The notes under the pieces were generated by a model. The model had not been told where the DNA came from, made no database searches, and worked only from the letters and a program-made list of their open reading frames with translations. Positions 1-7,764 of a stretch of 64,000 bases of DNA are shown here, one piece after another; the first letter of the stretch is position 1, and each line of letters begins with the position of its first letter. Made by a program: the position numbers and the translations under genes. Source of the DNA: JAFAMS01 sp963715815 (GTDB lineage: Bacteria; Vulcanimicrobiota; Vulcanimicrobiia; Vulcanimicrobiales; Vulcanimicrobiaceae); NCBI GenBank assembly GCA_963715815.1, contig OY970278.1:2418001-2482000 (forward strand), read 5' to 3'.

Positions 1-521
1 CGTCGATCGAGGGCATCCGCGAAGTCCGTTCGCATCCGGTTGCGCTCGAGCAATGTGGCCGTTTATTTGCCTCACATCCCTCTTGGGGACGCACCGTCGT
101 CGACGACACCGCGGGCGCCGTACGCGAGATCGTCGCGCAGAACGATCCGGCCGTAGGCGCAATCGGCTCGCGAACGGCGGCAACCCGCTATGGTGCGGCC
201 ATTCTGGCCGAAGCCGTCCAAGACAATCCCGAAAATTTCACGCGTTTCTTCTTGGTGCGGCGCGCCGGCAGCGAATCGCGCGGCGGCGATCGCGCCTGCG
301 TCGCACTCGCCCTCGCAGATCGCCCCGGATCGCTGCGTGATGCGCTCTCCGCCTTCGCGGATCAAGAGCTCAATCTACGCTCGCTCGTCTCTCGCCCCGC
401 GCCCGACGCGGGTCCGTTTAAGTACCGCTTCTACTGCGAAATCGATCGCGCCGAACCCGACGCGCTCATGCGCGCCCTCGCCGAGATCGATGGCGAAAGC
501 AGAATACTAGGGGCGTACTAA
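1..521 (+). CDS. pheA: Prephenate dehydratase, C-terminal part with ACT domain (5' end outside window)
   Basis: Prephenate dehydratase converts prephenate to phenylpyruvate in phenylalanine synthesis. The reading frame is open from base 3, so the true start lies upstream of the window. The visible part holds the end of the catalytic domain: DDTAGAV, then IGSRTAATRYGA, then the family's catalytic Thr-Arg-Phe in NFTRFFLV. A regulatory ACT domain follows (DRPGSLRDAL, ending near the stop), which in this family binds phenylalanine for feedback control. About 172 residues are visible, against roughly 280 in stand-alone enzymes. No frameshift is seen. A fused chorismate mutase cannot be excluded because the N-terminus is missing. 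Confidence 0.9.
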   Translation, partial: SIEGIREVRSHPVALEQCGRLFASHPSWGRTVVDDTAGAVREIVAQNDPAVGAIGSRTAATRYGAAILAEAVQDNPENFTRFFLVRRAGSESRGGDRACVALALADRPGSLRDALSAFADQELNLRSLVSRPAPDAGPFKYRFYCEIDRAEPDALMRALAEIDGESRILGAY

Positions 522-607
522 CCACGATTGCCGGGCGCACGGACGATTACCGCGAGCGAACGATTATCCGCAAAGGGCCGCCGCAAAGCACGCATTACGT
601 CTCCGTT

Positions 608-652
608 GTCATCCCGAGCGTAGCGCTCCGAAGGAGCGCGTAGTCGAGGGAC
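608..652 (+). repeat. Dispersed repeat, copy 1
   Basis: Begins GTCATCCCGAGCGTAGCG and ends GTCGAGGGACG. The same sequence, diverged, recurs inverted at 753-799 and 63008-63049. Copy 1 contains its own short inverted repeat GCGCTCC/GGAGCGC. Repeats of this GTCATCC...GTCGAGGGA type are dispersed in many bacterial genomes and sit between genes; no protein is encoded. Confidence 0.75.
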
Positions 653-752
653 GGTTCCGATGTTGCAGGCAGCGAAACGATGCAACAAGGTTGAGGGCAC
701 GATCGTGCCCGCGACCCTTCGAGATTGTTGCGCTGCCCGGATAACTACCTTG

Positions 753-799
753 GTCCTTCGACTTCGCTCCGCTGCGCGGAGCTACGCTCAGGATGACAC
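753..799 (-). repeat. Dispersed repeat, copy 2 (inverted)
   Basis: Read on the minus strand it starts GTCATCCTGAGCGTAGC and ends GTCGAAGGAC, matching copy 1 at 608-652 apart from a few changes and a slightly longer middle. Its inner part is itself a stem (CTCCGC/GCGGAG). With copy 1 it makes a 190-base inverted repeat. Confidence 0.75.
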
Positions 800-894
800 A
801 GGGGTTGTCACGCAAGTGGTGACCTGCGGCGGCCCTTTGCGCGGGATCGCCGGCGCGCTGAAATCGAACGTGCGCCAGGCAATCGCGCCCGATA

Positions 895-1476
895 TTAGTC
901 GAGCAGTCCCTTACCTTTGAGAATCTTCGGCGTGGATTTTTCGATGCGCGCTTCGCGCGTCTTGGATTGTTTGGCGGCGGCGAAATAGATGAGATAGCCG
1001 CGCTGCCGTCCGGGCGTCAACGTCTCGAATGCCTTCCTAAGCGCAGGCGCCTTGGCGAACTTCGCTTTGAGCTCGTCGGGAACCGGATACTCCGAGGTTT
1101 CCTTATACCTAACTTCTAAGCCGGTTTTTTCATTTTTGATCGCTTCGCGAATGTAGGTTTTTACGACGGATTCCAATTTCGTGATTGCCGGAACACTGTC
1201 GAACTTCATCCAGCGTGAAGCCTGCGACTGCCCGACCTGTAAGAGAATATGACGGGAATCTTTCAAAAGCGCACCTTTGCAAAACATCAACGCAAGATGC
1301 TCCTTGAGCGGGATCAATATGACGACGTTGCTTTCCTCGAATGTGTAGGTGGGCTTTCCCCACTTGATTTCTTCCTTCAACCCTGTTGACTTGACAATCG
1401 TCCGGAGCTTCTTCAGCTCTTTCTGCCACGTTTTCGCTTTGGAGAAGTATGCGTCGGCCGTAATATTCGTATTCAT
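895..1476 (-). CDS. YdeI/OmpD-associated family protein (DUF1801-like)
   Basis: A 193-residue soluble protein of the YdeI family: an N-terminal DUF1801-like domain (GLKEEIKWGKPTYTF, MFCKGALLKD) and a C-terminal OmdA-like helical segment (ALRKAFETLTPGRQRGYLIYFAAAK). Members occur widely; the biochemical role is not settled, although some are linked to stress or bacteriocin resistance. The start ATG overlaps the TGA of the upstream E1 beta gene as ATGA, so it is translationally coupled to the dehydrogenase genes and is last in that operon. The frame is open further upstream, but that part is out-of-frame translation of E1 beta. Whether it serves the dehydrogenase or merely shares its transcript is unknown. 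Confidence 0.8.
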   Translation of the reverse strand: MNTNITADAYFSKAKTWQKELKKLRTIVKSTGLKEEIKWGKPTYTFEESNVVILIPLKEHLALMFCKGALLKDSRHILLQVGQSQASRWMKFDSVPAITKLESVVKTYIREAIKNEKTGLEVRYKETSEYPVPDELKAKFAKAPALRKAFETLTPGRQRGYLIYFAAAKQSKTREARIEKSTPKILKGKGLLD

Positions 1477-2459
1477 CGCGTCGCCTTCTGGATTGCCGCG
1501 AATATTTTGTCGGCGTTGACCCGGTACGTGTTCTCGAGAACCGGCGCGTAGCCGACGGGAATACGCGGGGCACCGACGCGCGCAACCGGGACACCAAGCT
1601 CCTCTGTAATCGTAGCCGCGATCTCCGCGCCGAATCCGCCGATGAGCACCGCTTCGTGCGCGATCAGAGCACGCTTCGTGCGTGCGGCCGACGCGAGAAC
1701 ACGCGTGCGATCCCACGGCCAAAGACTTCGCAAATCGACGACCTCGACCGAGATGCCGGCGCCGGCGGCATTTTCAGCGGCAGCGAGTGCAGCCGGCAAA
1801 AGTGACGACCACGTCACGAGCGTGAGGTCGTTGCCTTCGCGTGCAATGCGCGCTTCGCCGATCGATGTCGTGTAGTCACCGGCCGGAACCTCGCCGCTCG
1901 TTGCAAAGAGCGATTTCGGATCGAGCATCACGACCGGATCGTCGCAGCGAATCGCGGATTTCAAAAGCCCCTTCTCGTCGGCCGCCGTCGCGGGCGCCAG
2001 CACGACCAATCCCGGTGTATGCACGAGCCAGGCTTCGAGCGACTGCGAATGCTGCGCGGCTTGGAATCCGCGACCGATGCCTTGCGGCAATCGCACGACC
2101 AGCGGGACGTTGGTTTGGCCGCCGAACATGAAGCGGGCTTTTGCGATCTGATTGATCAGTTCGTCCCACGCGCAGAGTGCGAAATCGAGGATGCGCATCT
2201 CGATTACGGGACGCGTCCCAGCTAGCGACGCACCGAACCCCACGTTCATAATCATGCTCTCGGAGATCGGCGTGCTGACGATGCGTTCCGGTCCAAATTC
2301 TTCGAGCAGTCCTTTGTACGTCCCGAAGATTCCACCGGCCGCGAGATCTTCGCCGAGCGCCCACACGGACGGATCGCGGCGCATCTCCTCGGCGAGCGCA
2401 TCGCGCGCCGCCTCAGCGATCGTCATTGTCGTCGTCTTCGGCGTACTTTGAACGCTCAT
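1473..2459 (-). CDS. TPP-dependent 2-oxoacid/acetoin dehydrogenase E1, beta subunit
   Basis: A 328-residue E1 beta chain of the pyruvate/acetoin/branched-chain dehydrogenase family. The pyrimidine-binding transketolase domain (about residues 12-190) carries GEDLAAGG and STPISE, whose Glu contacts the TPP aminopyrimidine. The C-terminal domain (about 200-325) has VVDLRSLWPWD and the conserved HEA segment. It pairs with the E1 alpha gene just upstream (4-base ATGA overlap) to form the alpha2beta2 enzyme that decarboxylates the oxoacid and passes the acyl group to lipoyl-E2. No E2 or E3 gene lies in the window, so the substrate cannot be fixed. The start was placed at MSVQST because upstream residues are antisense of the alpha gene. 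Confidence 0.88.
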   Translation of the reverse strand: MSVQSTPKTTTMTIAEAARDALAEEMRRDPSVWALGEDLAAGGIFGTYKGLLEEFGPERIVSTPISESMIMNVGFGASLAGTRPVIEMRILDFALCAWDELINQIAKARFMFGGQTNVPLVVRLPQGIGRGFQAAQHSQSLEAWLVHTPGLVVLAPATAADEKGLLKSAIRCDDPVVMLDPKSLFATSGEVPAGDYTTSIGEARIAREGNDLTLVTWSSLLPAALAAAENAAGAGISVEVVDLRSLWPWDRTRVLASAARTKRALIAHEAVLIGGFGAEIAATITEELGVPVARVGAPRIPVGYAPVLENTYRVNADKIFAAIQKATR

Positions 2460-3442
2460 GCCGGCGCACCGACGTTTTGCACATCGAGAAACGCGTCGGC
2501 AGCAGTCGGCAAGGGCGCACGCCGAGCCGATTCCATCGCGCGCAACATCTCCTCGCGCGCCTCGACGTAAATCTTGTCGATTTGCGCCTGCGAGGTACCC
2601 CACTCACGCAAGCGTGACTCGATTTCGACGATCGGATCGTGCTCGCGTTTGCGTTCGAGCTCTTCACTCGAGCGATACGGTGCTTTGTCGAAGACCGTAT
2701 GACCGTCGAGCCGGTAAGTTGGCGCATAGAGGAACGCAGGGCCGCGACCCGCGCGCATGTGCGCGAGCAGCTCGCGCGCTGCGTCGTAAACCGCAAAGAC
2801 GTCGTTGCCGTCGACCGCACGCGTTTCGAGTCCGATTGCTTCGGCGCGCGCACTCGCGCCTCTGCCCGCCGTCGTGGAGCTGGCGCGCGTGAACGCGGAG
2901 AACGCATTGTCCTCGCAGACGAACAAGACCGGAAGCTTGAAGACTTCGGCCCAGTTGAGCCCCTCGAGAAACGGTCCGCGATTGACCGCTCCATCACCAA
3001 AGAAACAAACGCTGATACTTTTCTTGCCAAGGAGGCGCGAGGCTTGCGCCGCGCCGACCGCGATGCCGATTCCGCCGCCGACAACCCCGTTCGCACCAAG
3101 CATTCCGACCGAGAAATCGGCGATGTGCATCGAGCCGCCCTTGCCTTTGTTCGTCCCGGTCACTTTTCCGAACAGCTCCGCCATCATCGCGCTCGTGTCG
3201 GCACCCTTCGCGATGCAGTGCCCGTGCCCGCGATGCGTGCTCGCGACGTAATCGTCGCGTTCGAGGTTGGCACATACGCCAGCCGCTACGGCTTCCTGTC
3301 CAATTGAGAGATGCACGACGCCCGGAATCTCACCGCCGTCGTACCCGATGCGCGCGTGCTGTTCGAATTCGCGAATCCGCACCATCGTACGCAAGAACGA
3401 AAGGCCCAGCAAAACGCGATCCGGCGAAGGTTTATCTATCAC
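2456..3442 (-). CDS. TPP-dependent 2-oxoacid/acetoin dehydrogenase E1, alpha subunit
   Basis: An E1 alpha chain of about 328 residues. The TPP motif is clear: GDGAVNRG followed about 25 residues later by an Asn (CEDN). Other family marks are STHRGHGH, KGKGGSMH, and the phosphorylation-loop region DGHTVFD. The family usually begins shortly before the segment MVRIREFEQHA, so a GTG at 3442 (VIDKPSPDR) was chosen; no good ribosome binding site is seen, and an ATG at 3385 is the alternative. The gene is divergent from an acetolactate-synthase-like gene whose start is only about 14 bases away, so the promoters must overlap coding sequence. First gene of the alpha, beta, YdeI-like operon. Confidence 0.85.
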   Translation of the reverse strand: MIDKPSPDRVLLGLSFLRTMVRIREFEQHARIGYDGGEIPGVVHLSIGQEAVAAGVCANLERDDYVASTHRGHGHCIAKGADTSAMMAELFGKVTGTNKGKGGSMHIADFSVGMLGANGVVGGGIGIAVGAAQASRLLGKKSISVCFFGDGAVNRGPFLEGLNWAEVFKLPVLFVCEDNAFSAFTRASSTTAGRGASARAEAIGLETRAVDGNDVFAVYDAARELLAHMRAGRGPAFLYAPTYRLDGHTVFDKAPYRSSEELERKREHDPIVEIESRLREWGTSQAQIDKIYVEAREEMLRAMESARRAPLPTAADAFLDVQNVGAPA

Positions 3443-3455
3443 GAGGGCAAGATTT

Positions 3456-5225
3456 ATGCCTCGACAGAAAGGTCCTCGAATGATCGCAGAACCCGCGCAA
3501 ACGGAGCTTCCAAAGGGCAGGATGACGGGCGGACGCGCGCTCGCGGAAGTCCTGAGGCTTGCCGGAATCGGCCCGATATTCGGCATGGCCGGATTCCAAT
3601 TGCTGCCCTTCTATGAAGCGGTCCGCGAGCTGAAGCTGCGGCATTTTCTGATCAACGACGAACGCACCGGCGCGTTTGCAGCCGATGCATACGCGCGCGT
3701 GAGCGGACGGCCCGGCGCATGCGATGCGACGCTCGGACCGGGCGTCACCAACCTCGTCACGGCGCTCGTCGAATCGTTCAACGCGGGCGTGCCGATGATC
3801 GCGATCGCCGGCGACGCAAATCGTTCGCACGCTTGGAAGAACATGACGCAAGAGACGCGTCAAGTCGACATCCTGCGGCCGGCCGTCAAAGAATTGCTGC
3901 GCGTCGAAAGCGTGCAACGCGTCCCCGAGTTCGTTGCGCGCGCGTTTGCGCTCGCGACGTCGGGACGCCCGGGCCCGGTCGTCGTCGACATCCCCGAAGA
4001 CATCGCGCACGGCGAGCACGAATTCAGCGAAGCCGATTTCCGCATGGATCCCAAGACGTTCGCGATCCCGGCCCGGCGCATGCGTCCCGCAAGCGAAGAC
4101 GTCGAAGCCGCGGCCGCGTTGCTGGCGAAAGCCAAGCGGCCGATCATGCTCGTGGGCGGCGGCGTGCATCTTTCAGGTGCGTACGCTGCGCTCGCGCGAC
4201 TTGCAGGCGAACAGTCGATCCCAGTCGCGCACACGATGAGCGGCAAAGGTTCGATCGCCTGCACGAATCCGCTTTCGGCCGGCTTGTTCGGACGTTATTC
4301 GCGCATTGCAAACGAGCTGATTGCCGAATCCGATTGCATCCTCGTCGTCGGCTGTAAACTTGGCGAGATCGCGACGAAACGCTACACGCTCATCCCGAAG
4401 AACGTGCCGCTGATTCATCTCGAGCTCGTCGCCGAAGAAATCGGACGCACGACCTTCGCAAACGTCGCCATGTGGGGCGATGCGCGTGAAGGGCTGAACG
4501 ACCTCGCCGATGCGCTTTCCGGCGCAAAGCACGACCGGCGCGAATATCTTGCGGAAGTCGCGGCGCGCATGAATCGCTGGCGGATCGACGCCATGCCGCG
4601 CTACACGTCGGCCGAGATTCCGATCAACATGGGACGCCTGATCGGCGAGCTGCAACGCGAGCTGCCCTCCGACGGCATCGTGGTCGCGGACGGAGGCTTC
4701 GCCGCGCACTGGACGGGATTGCTGTACGACACGAAAGAGGCCGGACGCACGTACGTCGCCGATCGCGGCTTGGCATCGATCGGCTACGGTTTGCCCGGCG
4801 CAATCGGCGCGCAACTCGCTGCGCCGGATGCACCGGTCGTCGCCATCACAGGCGATGGCGGCTTCAACATGACTATCGGCGATCTCGAAACCGCAAAACG
4901 CGCGGGCACGAACGTCGTCATCGTGGTCGTGAACAACGCGGCCAGCGGTTACGTGAAGGCACTGCAGCACGCGATGTATGGCAGCGGAAACTATCAGTCC
5001 AGCGACCTCATCGAGATGGACTACGCAGCCATCGCGCGCGCCATGGGTTGCCGCGGCATTCGCGTCGAGCGCCCTGACGATCTGGCCGGCGCGTTTCGCA
5101 CGGCAATCGACGACCGCAGCGCGCCGATCGTACTCGACGTCGTCGTCACGCGCGATCCCGGCGCGATGTTGCCGGCTGCAGACAATCGGACGCTTGTCGT
5201 CAAAGCCGGTGACCGTCCCGTTTGA
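3456..5225 (+). CDS. TPP-binding enzyme of the acetolactate synthase/benzoylformate decarboxylase family
   Basis: About 589 residues with the three-domain layout of TPP enzymes: the pyrimidine domain with catalytic Glu in NDERTGAFAADAYAR, a central domain, and the PP domain with GDGGFNMTIGDL and, about 27 residues later, NN. It could be a catabolic acetolactate synthase, an oxalyl-CoA or aryl decarboxylase; the sequence does not decide. ATG 3456 has GAGGGC 8 bases upstream; a second ATG at 3480 has AGAAAGG. Its stop overlaps the TTG of the next gene (TTGA), so the two are coupled. No ilvN-type small subunit or other branched-chain synthesis gene is near, which argues for a catabolic role. Confidence 0.8.
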   Translation: MPRQKGPRMIAEPAQTELPKGRMTGGRALAEVLRLAGIGPIFGMAGFQLLPFYEAVRELKLRHFLINDERTGAFAADAYARVSGRPGACDATLGPGVTNLVTALVESFNAGVPMIAIAGDANRSHAWKNMTQETRQVDILRPAVKELLRVESVQRVPEFVARAFALATSGRPGPVVVDIPEDIAHGEHEFSEADFRMDPKTFAIPARRMRPASEDVEAAAALLAKAKRPIMLVGGGVHLSGAYAALARLAGEQSIPVAHTMSGKGSIACTNPLSAGLFGRYSRIANELIAESDCILVVGCKLGEIATKRYTLIPKNVPLIHLELVAEEIGRTTFANVAMWGDAREGLNDLADALSGAKHDRREYLAEVAARMNRWRIDAMPRYTSAEIPINMGRLIGELQRELPSDGIVVADGGFAAHWTGLLYDTKEAGRTYVADRGLASIGYGLPGAIGAQLAAPDAPVVAITGDGGFNMTIGDLETAKRAGTNVVIVVVNNAASGYVKALQHAMYGSGNYQSSDLIEMDYAAIARAMGCRGIRVERPDDLAGAFRTAIDDRSAPIVLDVVVTRDPGAMLPAADNRTLVVKAGDRPV

Positions 5226-6022
5226 TCCGAGTCCACGACAGCATAACGCATCTCGACGAACAGGACTCCGGCAAGGTCGTCGTCGCAGCGTCACACGGTG
5301 GCCGTTATTGCGGCTACTTCGCAGCCAAAGGACACGTTCTGGGTGCGATCTTTTCGGACGCCGGTGTCGGTCTCGAAAACGCGGGGATCGCTGCGCTCGA
5401 ATATCTCGACGCGCTCGGTATTCCCGCGGCGACCGTCGATTATCGTTCGGCGCGCATCGGCGACGGCGCCGATCTTGCGGCGCGCGGGCGCATCAGCTTC
5501 TGCAACGCGCGGGCGCGCGCGCTGGGATGTGCGCCCGGGCAAACGACGCTGGAATGCGCGCGAAAGATGGAACGCGGGCACGCTTCCGACGTACCTGCAC
5601 CTGCGTATGAAGAAGCGCGCACGCTGTTGCTCGAGCGTCCCGGTCGCGAAAAGGTGTGGGGTCTCGATTCCAACTCGCTCGTTACGCCCGATGACATCGG
5701 CTCGATCGTCGTCACCGGATCGCACGGCGCAATTCTCGGCGGCAAGCCGGAGACGGCATTGCGCATCGATGCGCTGGCCGCCGTCTACAATGATGCCGGC
5801 GTCGGAATCGACGATGCGGGAATCTCGCGTTTGCCGGCGCTCGACGCACGCGGAATCGCAGCGGTTACGGTCGACGCGCAAAGCGCGCGTATCGGCGACG
5901 CTCGCTCGACATGGGAGAGCGGCAAGATCTCGCACGTCAACTCGCTAGCCAAGGCATACGGTTGCCGCGTCGGGATGAGTGTCCCAGCTTTCATTGAGTG
6001 GGTTTTCCGCTCGATCAACTGA
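5222..6022 (+). CDS. Unknown protein made of two tandem copies of one domain (SHGG protein)
   Basis: A 266-residue soluble protein I cannot assign. It consists of two diverged copies of one domain, about residues 18-108 and 160-253. Shared landmarks are SHGG (24-27)/SHGA (167-170), DAGVGLENAGI (46-56)/DAGVGIDDAGI (191-201), SARIGDG (76-82)/SARIGDA (221-227) and GCAPG/GCRVG at the end. The repeated His and Asp in glycine-rich turns suggest a binding or catalytic site in each half, but this is inference. It begins with TTG inside the stop of the TPP enzyme gene (TTGA), so it is coupled to that enzyme and probably acts on its substrate or product. No signal peptide or membrane segment. Confidence 0.75.
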   Translation: MIRVHDSITHLDEQDSGKVVVAASHGGRYCGYFAAKGHVLGAIFSDAGVGLENAGIAALEYLDALGIPAATVDYRSARIGDGADLAARGRISFCNARARALGCAPGQTTLECARKMERGHASDVPAPAYEEARTLLLERPGREKVWGLDSNSLVTPDDIGSIVVTGSHGAILGGKPETALRIDALAAVYNDAGVGIDDAGISRLPALDARGIAAVTVDAQSARIGDARSTWESGKISHVNSLAKAYGCRVGMSVPAFIEWVFRSIN

Positions 6023-6040
6023 CCCTGGGTAAGAGGGGGC

Positions 6041-6529
6041 ATGCGAAACATCCTTGCTCCCAAAATGCCCGGGTCGGCATCGGTCGGCTTATTTTTCGTG
6101 CGCATCCTCGTAGGACTCGCGTTCGTGATTCACGGCTATCCAAAGATCGTGAACCCGCTTGCGTGGATGGGTTCGAAGATACTCACCGTGCCGTGGACCG
6201 GCGCGACGATCGGGCCTCTTCCTGAGTGGCTCCAAGCAACGGTCGCGTTCGTTGAATTCTTCGGCGGCATCGCGCTCATTATCGGATTGCTCACGCGCTT
6301 CGCCGCATTTGCGCTTTTTGTAGATATGGTTGTTGCGTGCGTCTTCGTCGAACTACCGCACGGCGTACCGTTCGTCGCGAGCGGTCACACGCTCGAACCG
6401 AACCTGGCCTACATGGTGACGACATTTCTACTGCTGCTAACCGGTCCGGGAATCGTCTCGCTTGATGCGGCGATTACCGCACCGCGAACGGAACAAAAGC
6501 CGGCTCAAGAGCTTTCGCGGGCCGCGTAG
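6041..6529 (+). CDS. DoxX family membrane protein
   Basis: A 162-residue inner membrane protein with four hydrophobic segments, typical of DoxX: an N-terminal helix with RILVGLAFVIHGYPK, then FFGGIALIIGLLTRFAA and two later helices. DoxX proteins are tied to thiosulfate-quinone oxidoreductase or to redox stress complexes with superoxide dismutase in other bacteria; the exact task here is open. The ATG has AGAGGGGGC just upstream. It follows the TPP unit after 18 bases and precedes a TauE/SafE exporter, a pairing that would fit sulfur handling, but this is only context. Confidence 0.85.
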   Translation: MRNILAPKMPGSASVGLFFVRILVGLAFVIHGYPKIVNPLAWMGSKILTVPWTGATIGPLPEWLQATVAFVEFFGGIALIIGLLTRFAAFALFVDMVVACVFVELPHGVPFVASGHTLEPNLAYMVTTFLLLLTGPGIVSLDAAITAPRTEQKPAQELSRAA

Positions 6530-6567
6530 CCCGAAACGAACCTCAGCGTCGCGGCGTTCACGGTAAA

Positions 6568-7365
6568 GTGACCGATGCGATCGCGTTCGCCGCGGGCATC
6601 CTGCTCGGCGCTCTTGGGACGCTGATAGGAGCCGGCGGCGGATTTCTACTTGTCCCTGCGCTGATCGTCGTTGAGCCGGCGTGGTCGACACAAACCATCA
6701 CCGCTTTCTCGCTCGCGGTCGTTGCCGCGAACGCCTCGGCGGGAGCGCTTTCTTACTGGCGGCAGATGCGTGTCGATCTCCGGACATTTCCGCTCTTCGC
6801 CCTCGCGGCAATTCCGGGATCGATCCTCGGAGCGTACGCTACACGGTTCATTCCCCGCCACGTCTTCGATATCGGATTCGGTTGCGTTCTGCTCGCAATC
6901 TCAGCGTGGCTGATCTTTCGTCCCGACTCACGCGCCGCGTTCGGGTTTGGAACGACCTCGCGTTCGCTCATCGATCGCGAAGGGCATAAATATGAATGGC
7001 GCTTCAGCTTGCGGTTAGGGATGGCGGCATCAGTCGTCGTCGGTTTTGTTTCGAGCTTGCTCGGCATCGGCGGCGGAATCGTCCACGTCCCATTCATGAT
7101 CGCCGTCCTCGGATTCCCGGAACACATTGCGACCGCGACGTCGCACGCAGTCCTCGCGGTCACCGCGATCGTAGGATCGATCGTTCATCTCGTGCACGGT
7201 GATTACGACGCGATTTGGCTGATCACGCTCTGCACGGCGGCCGGCGCGCTCGCCGGAGCCCCGATCGGTGCGCACCTCTCTCGTAGAGTCTCCGGTCCGA
7301 TGATCACGCGCATTCTCGCAATCGCCCTTGGGACCGTCGCGCTCCGTCTGATCGCGACACACTAG
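6568..7365 (+). CDS. Sulfite exporter TauE/SafE family membrane protein
   Basis: A 265-residue integral membrane protein of the TauE/SafE family. Two related halves each start with a helix ending in GxGGGF/LGIGGGI (LIGAGGGFLLVPAL near residue 20, SLLGIGGGIVHVPF near 170), the family hallmark, and about eight hydrophobic segments can be counted. Members export sulfite, sulfoacetate or other organic anions. The start is a GTG without a strong ribosome binding site. Its TAG stop overlaps the stop of the converging PaaI gene (CTAG). Substrate not predictable. Confidence 0.88.
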   Translation: MTDAIAFAAGILLGALGTLIGAGGGFLLVPALIVVEPAWSTQTITAFSLAVVAANASAGALSYWRQMRVDLRTFPLFALAAIPGSILGAYATRFIPRHVFDIGFGCVLLAISAWLIFRPDSRAAFGFGTTSRSLIDREGHKYEWRFSLRLGMAASVVVGFVSSLLGIGGGIVHVPFMIAVLGFPEHIATATSHAVLAVTAIVGSIVHLVHGDYDAIWLITLCTAAGALAGAPIGAHLSRRVSGPMITRILAIALGTVALRLIATH

Positions 7366-7748
7366 GACGAGATAACGGTTCCCTCGATGCGGTAAGACGT
7401 TCCGCGAAAGAACGCGATCGTCTCGCCGCTATCGTTCTGGACTTCGACGTCGTAGATTCCGGTGCGGCCCGCGCGCGATCGCTCCTGCGCCGTCGCGACA
7501 AGGCGTTGCCCGGCACGTCCCGGTGCGGTGAACGAGATTGCAGCGTTCAGCGCGACGTTGGATTCGTTGAGCGAATTGCACGCATACGCAAACGCAGTGT
7601 CCGCGAGCGCAAAGATGAAACCGCCGTGCACGACGTTGTGGCCATTGAGCATCGACGGCGAAGCCGCCATCGAAAGGCGCGCGTAACCGGGCCGGACTTC
7701 TTCTATCGTGACTCCGAGCGTGCGCGCGGCGGCATCCCGCGCGTACAT
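7362..7748 (-). CDS. paaI: PaaI-like hydroxyphenylacetyl-CoA thioesterase
   Basis: A hotdog-fold thioesterase close to PaaI, which hydrolyses dead-end CoA thioesters of the phenylacetate pathway. Diagnostic pieces are MLNGHNVVHGGFIFALADTAFAYACN, with the catalytic Asp in LAD, and the C-terminal FRGTSYRI. The start is uncertain: ATG 7748 (MYARDAAARTLGV, 128 residues) is used, but homology seems to continue upstream, where the frame is open to ATG 7841 and would overlap the PaaN gene. It is the last gene of the unit di-iron protein, PaaN, PaaI and shares stop bases with the converging TauE/SafE gene. Confidence 0.85.
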   Translation of the reverse strand: MYARDAAARTLGVTIEEVRPGYARLSMAASPSMLNGHNVVHGGFIFALADTAFAYACNSLNESNVALNAAISFTAPGRAGQRLVATAQERSRAGRTGIYDVEVQNDSGETIAFFRGTSYRIEGTVISS

Positions 7749-7764
7749 TGCCTCGGCGGAAGCT

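Larger units (their letters stand above)
522..894. other. Intergenic stretch with inverted repeat copies, no convincing gene
   Basis: About 370 bases between the stops of two converging genes. It holds two copies of a dispersed repeat in opposite orientation (listed separately), a perfect 16-base palindrome GGGCACGATCGTGCCC at 695-710, and a short inverted pair GTTGCA/TGCAAC around 662-684. Short open frames cross it on both strands but overlap the repeats, lack ribosome binding sites and resemble no known protein. The whole could fold as one long hairpin at the end of two converging transcripts. Confidence 0.6.

Noticed and set aside
4173..5294. A 373-codon minus-strand frame
   Set aside because: Antisense of the TPP enzyme gene; no motif, typical shadow frame in GC-rich DNA.
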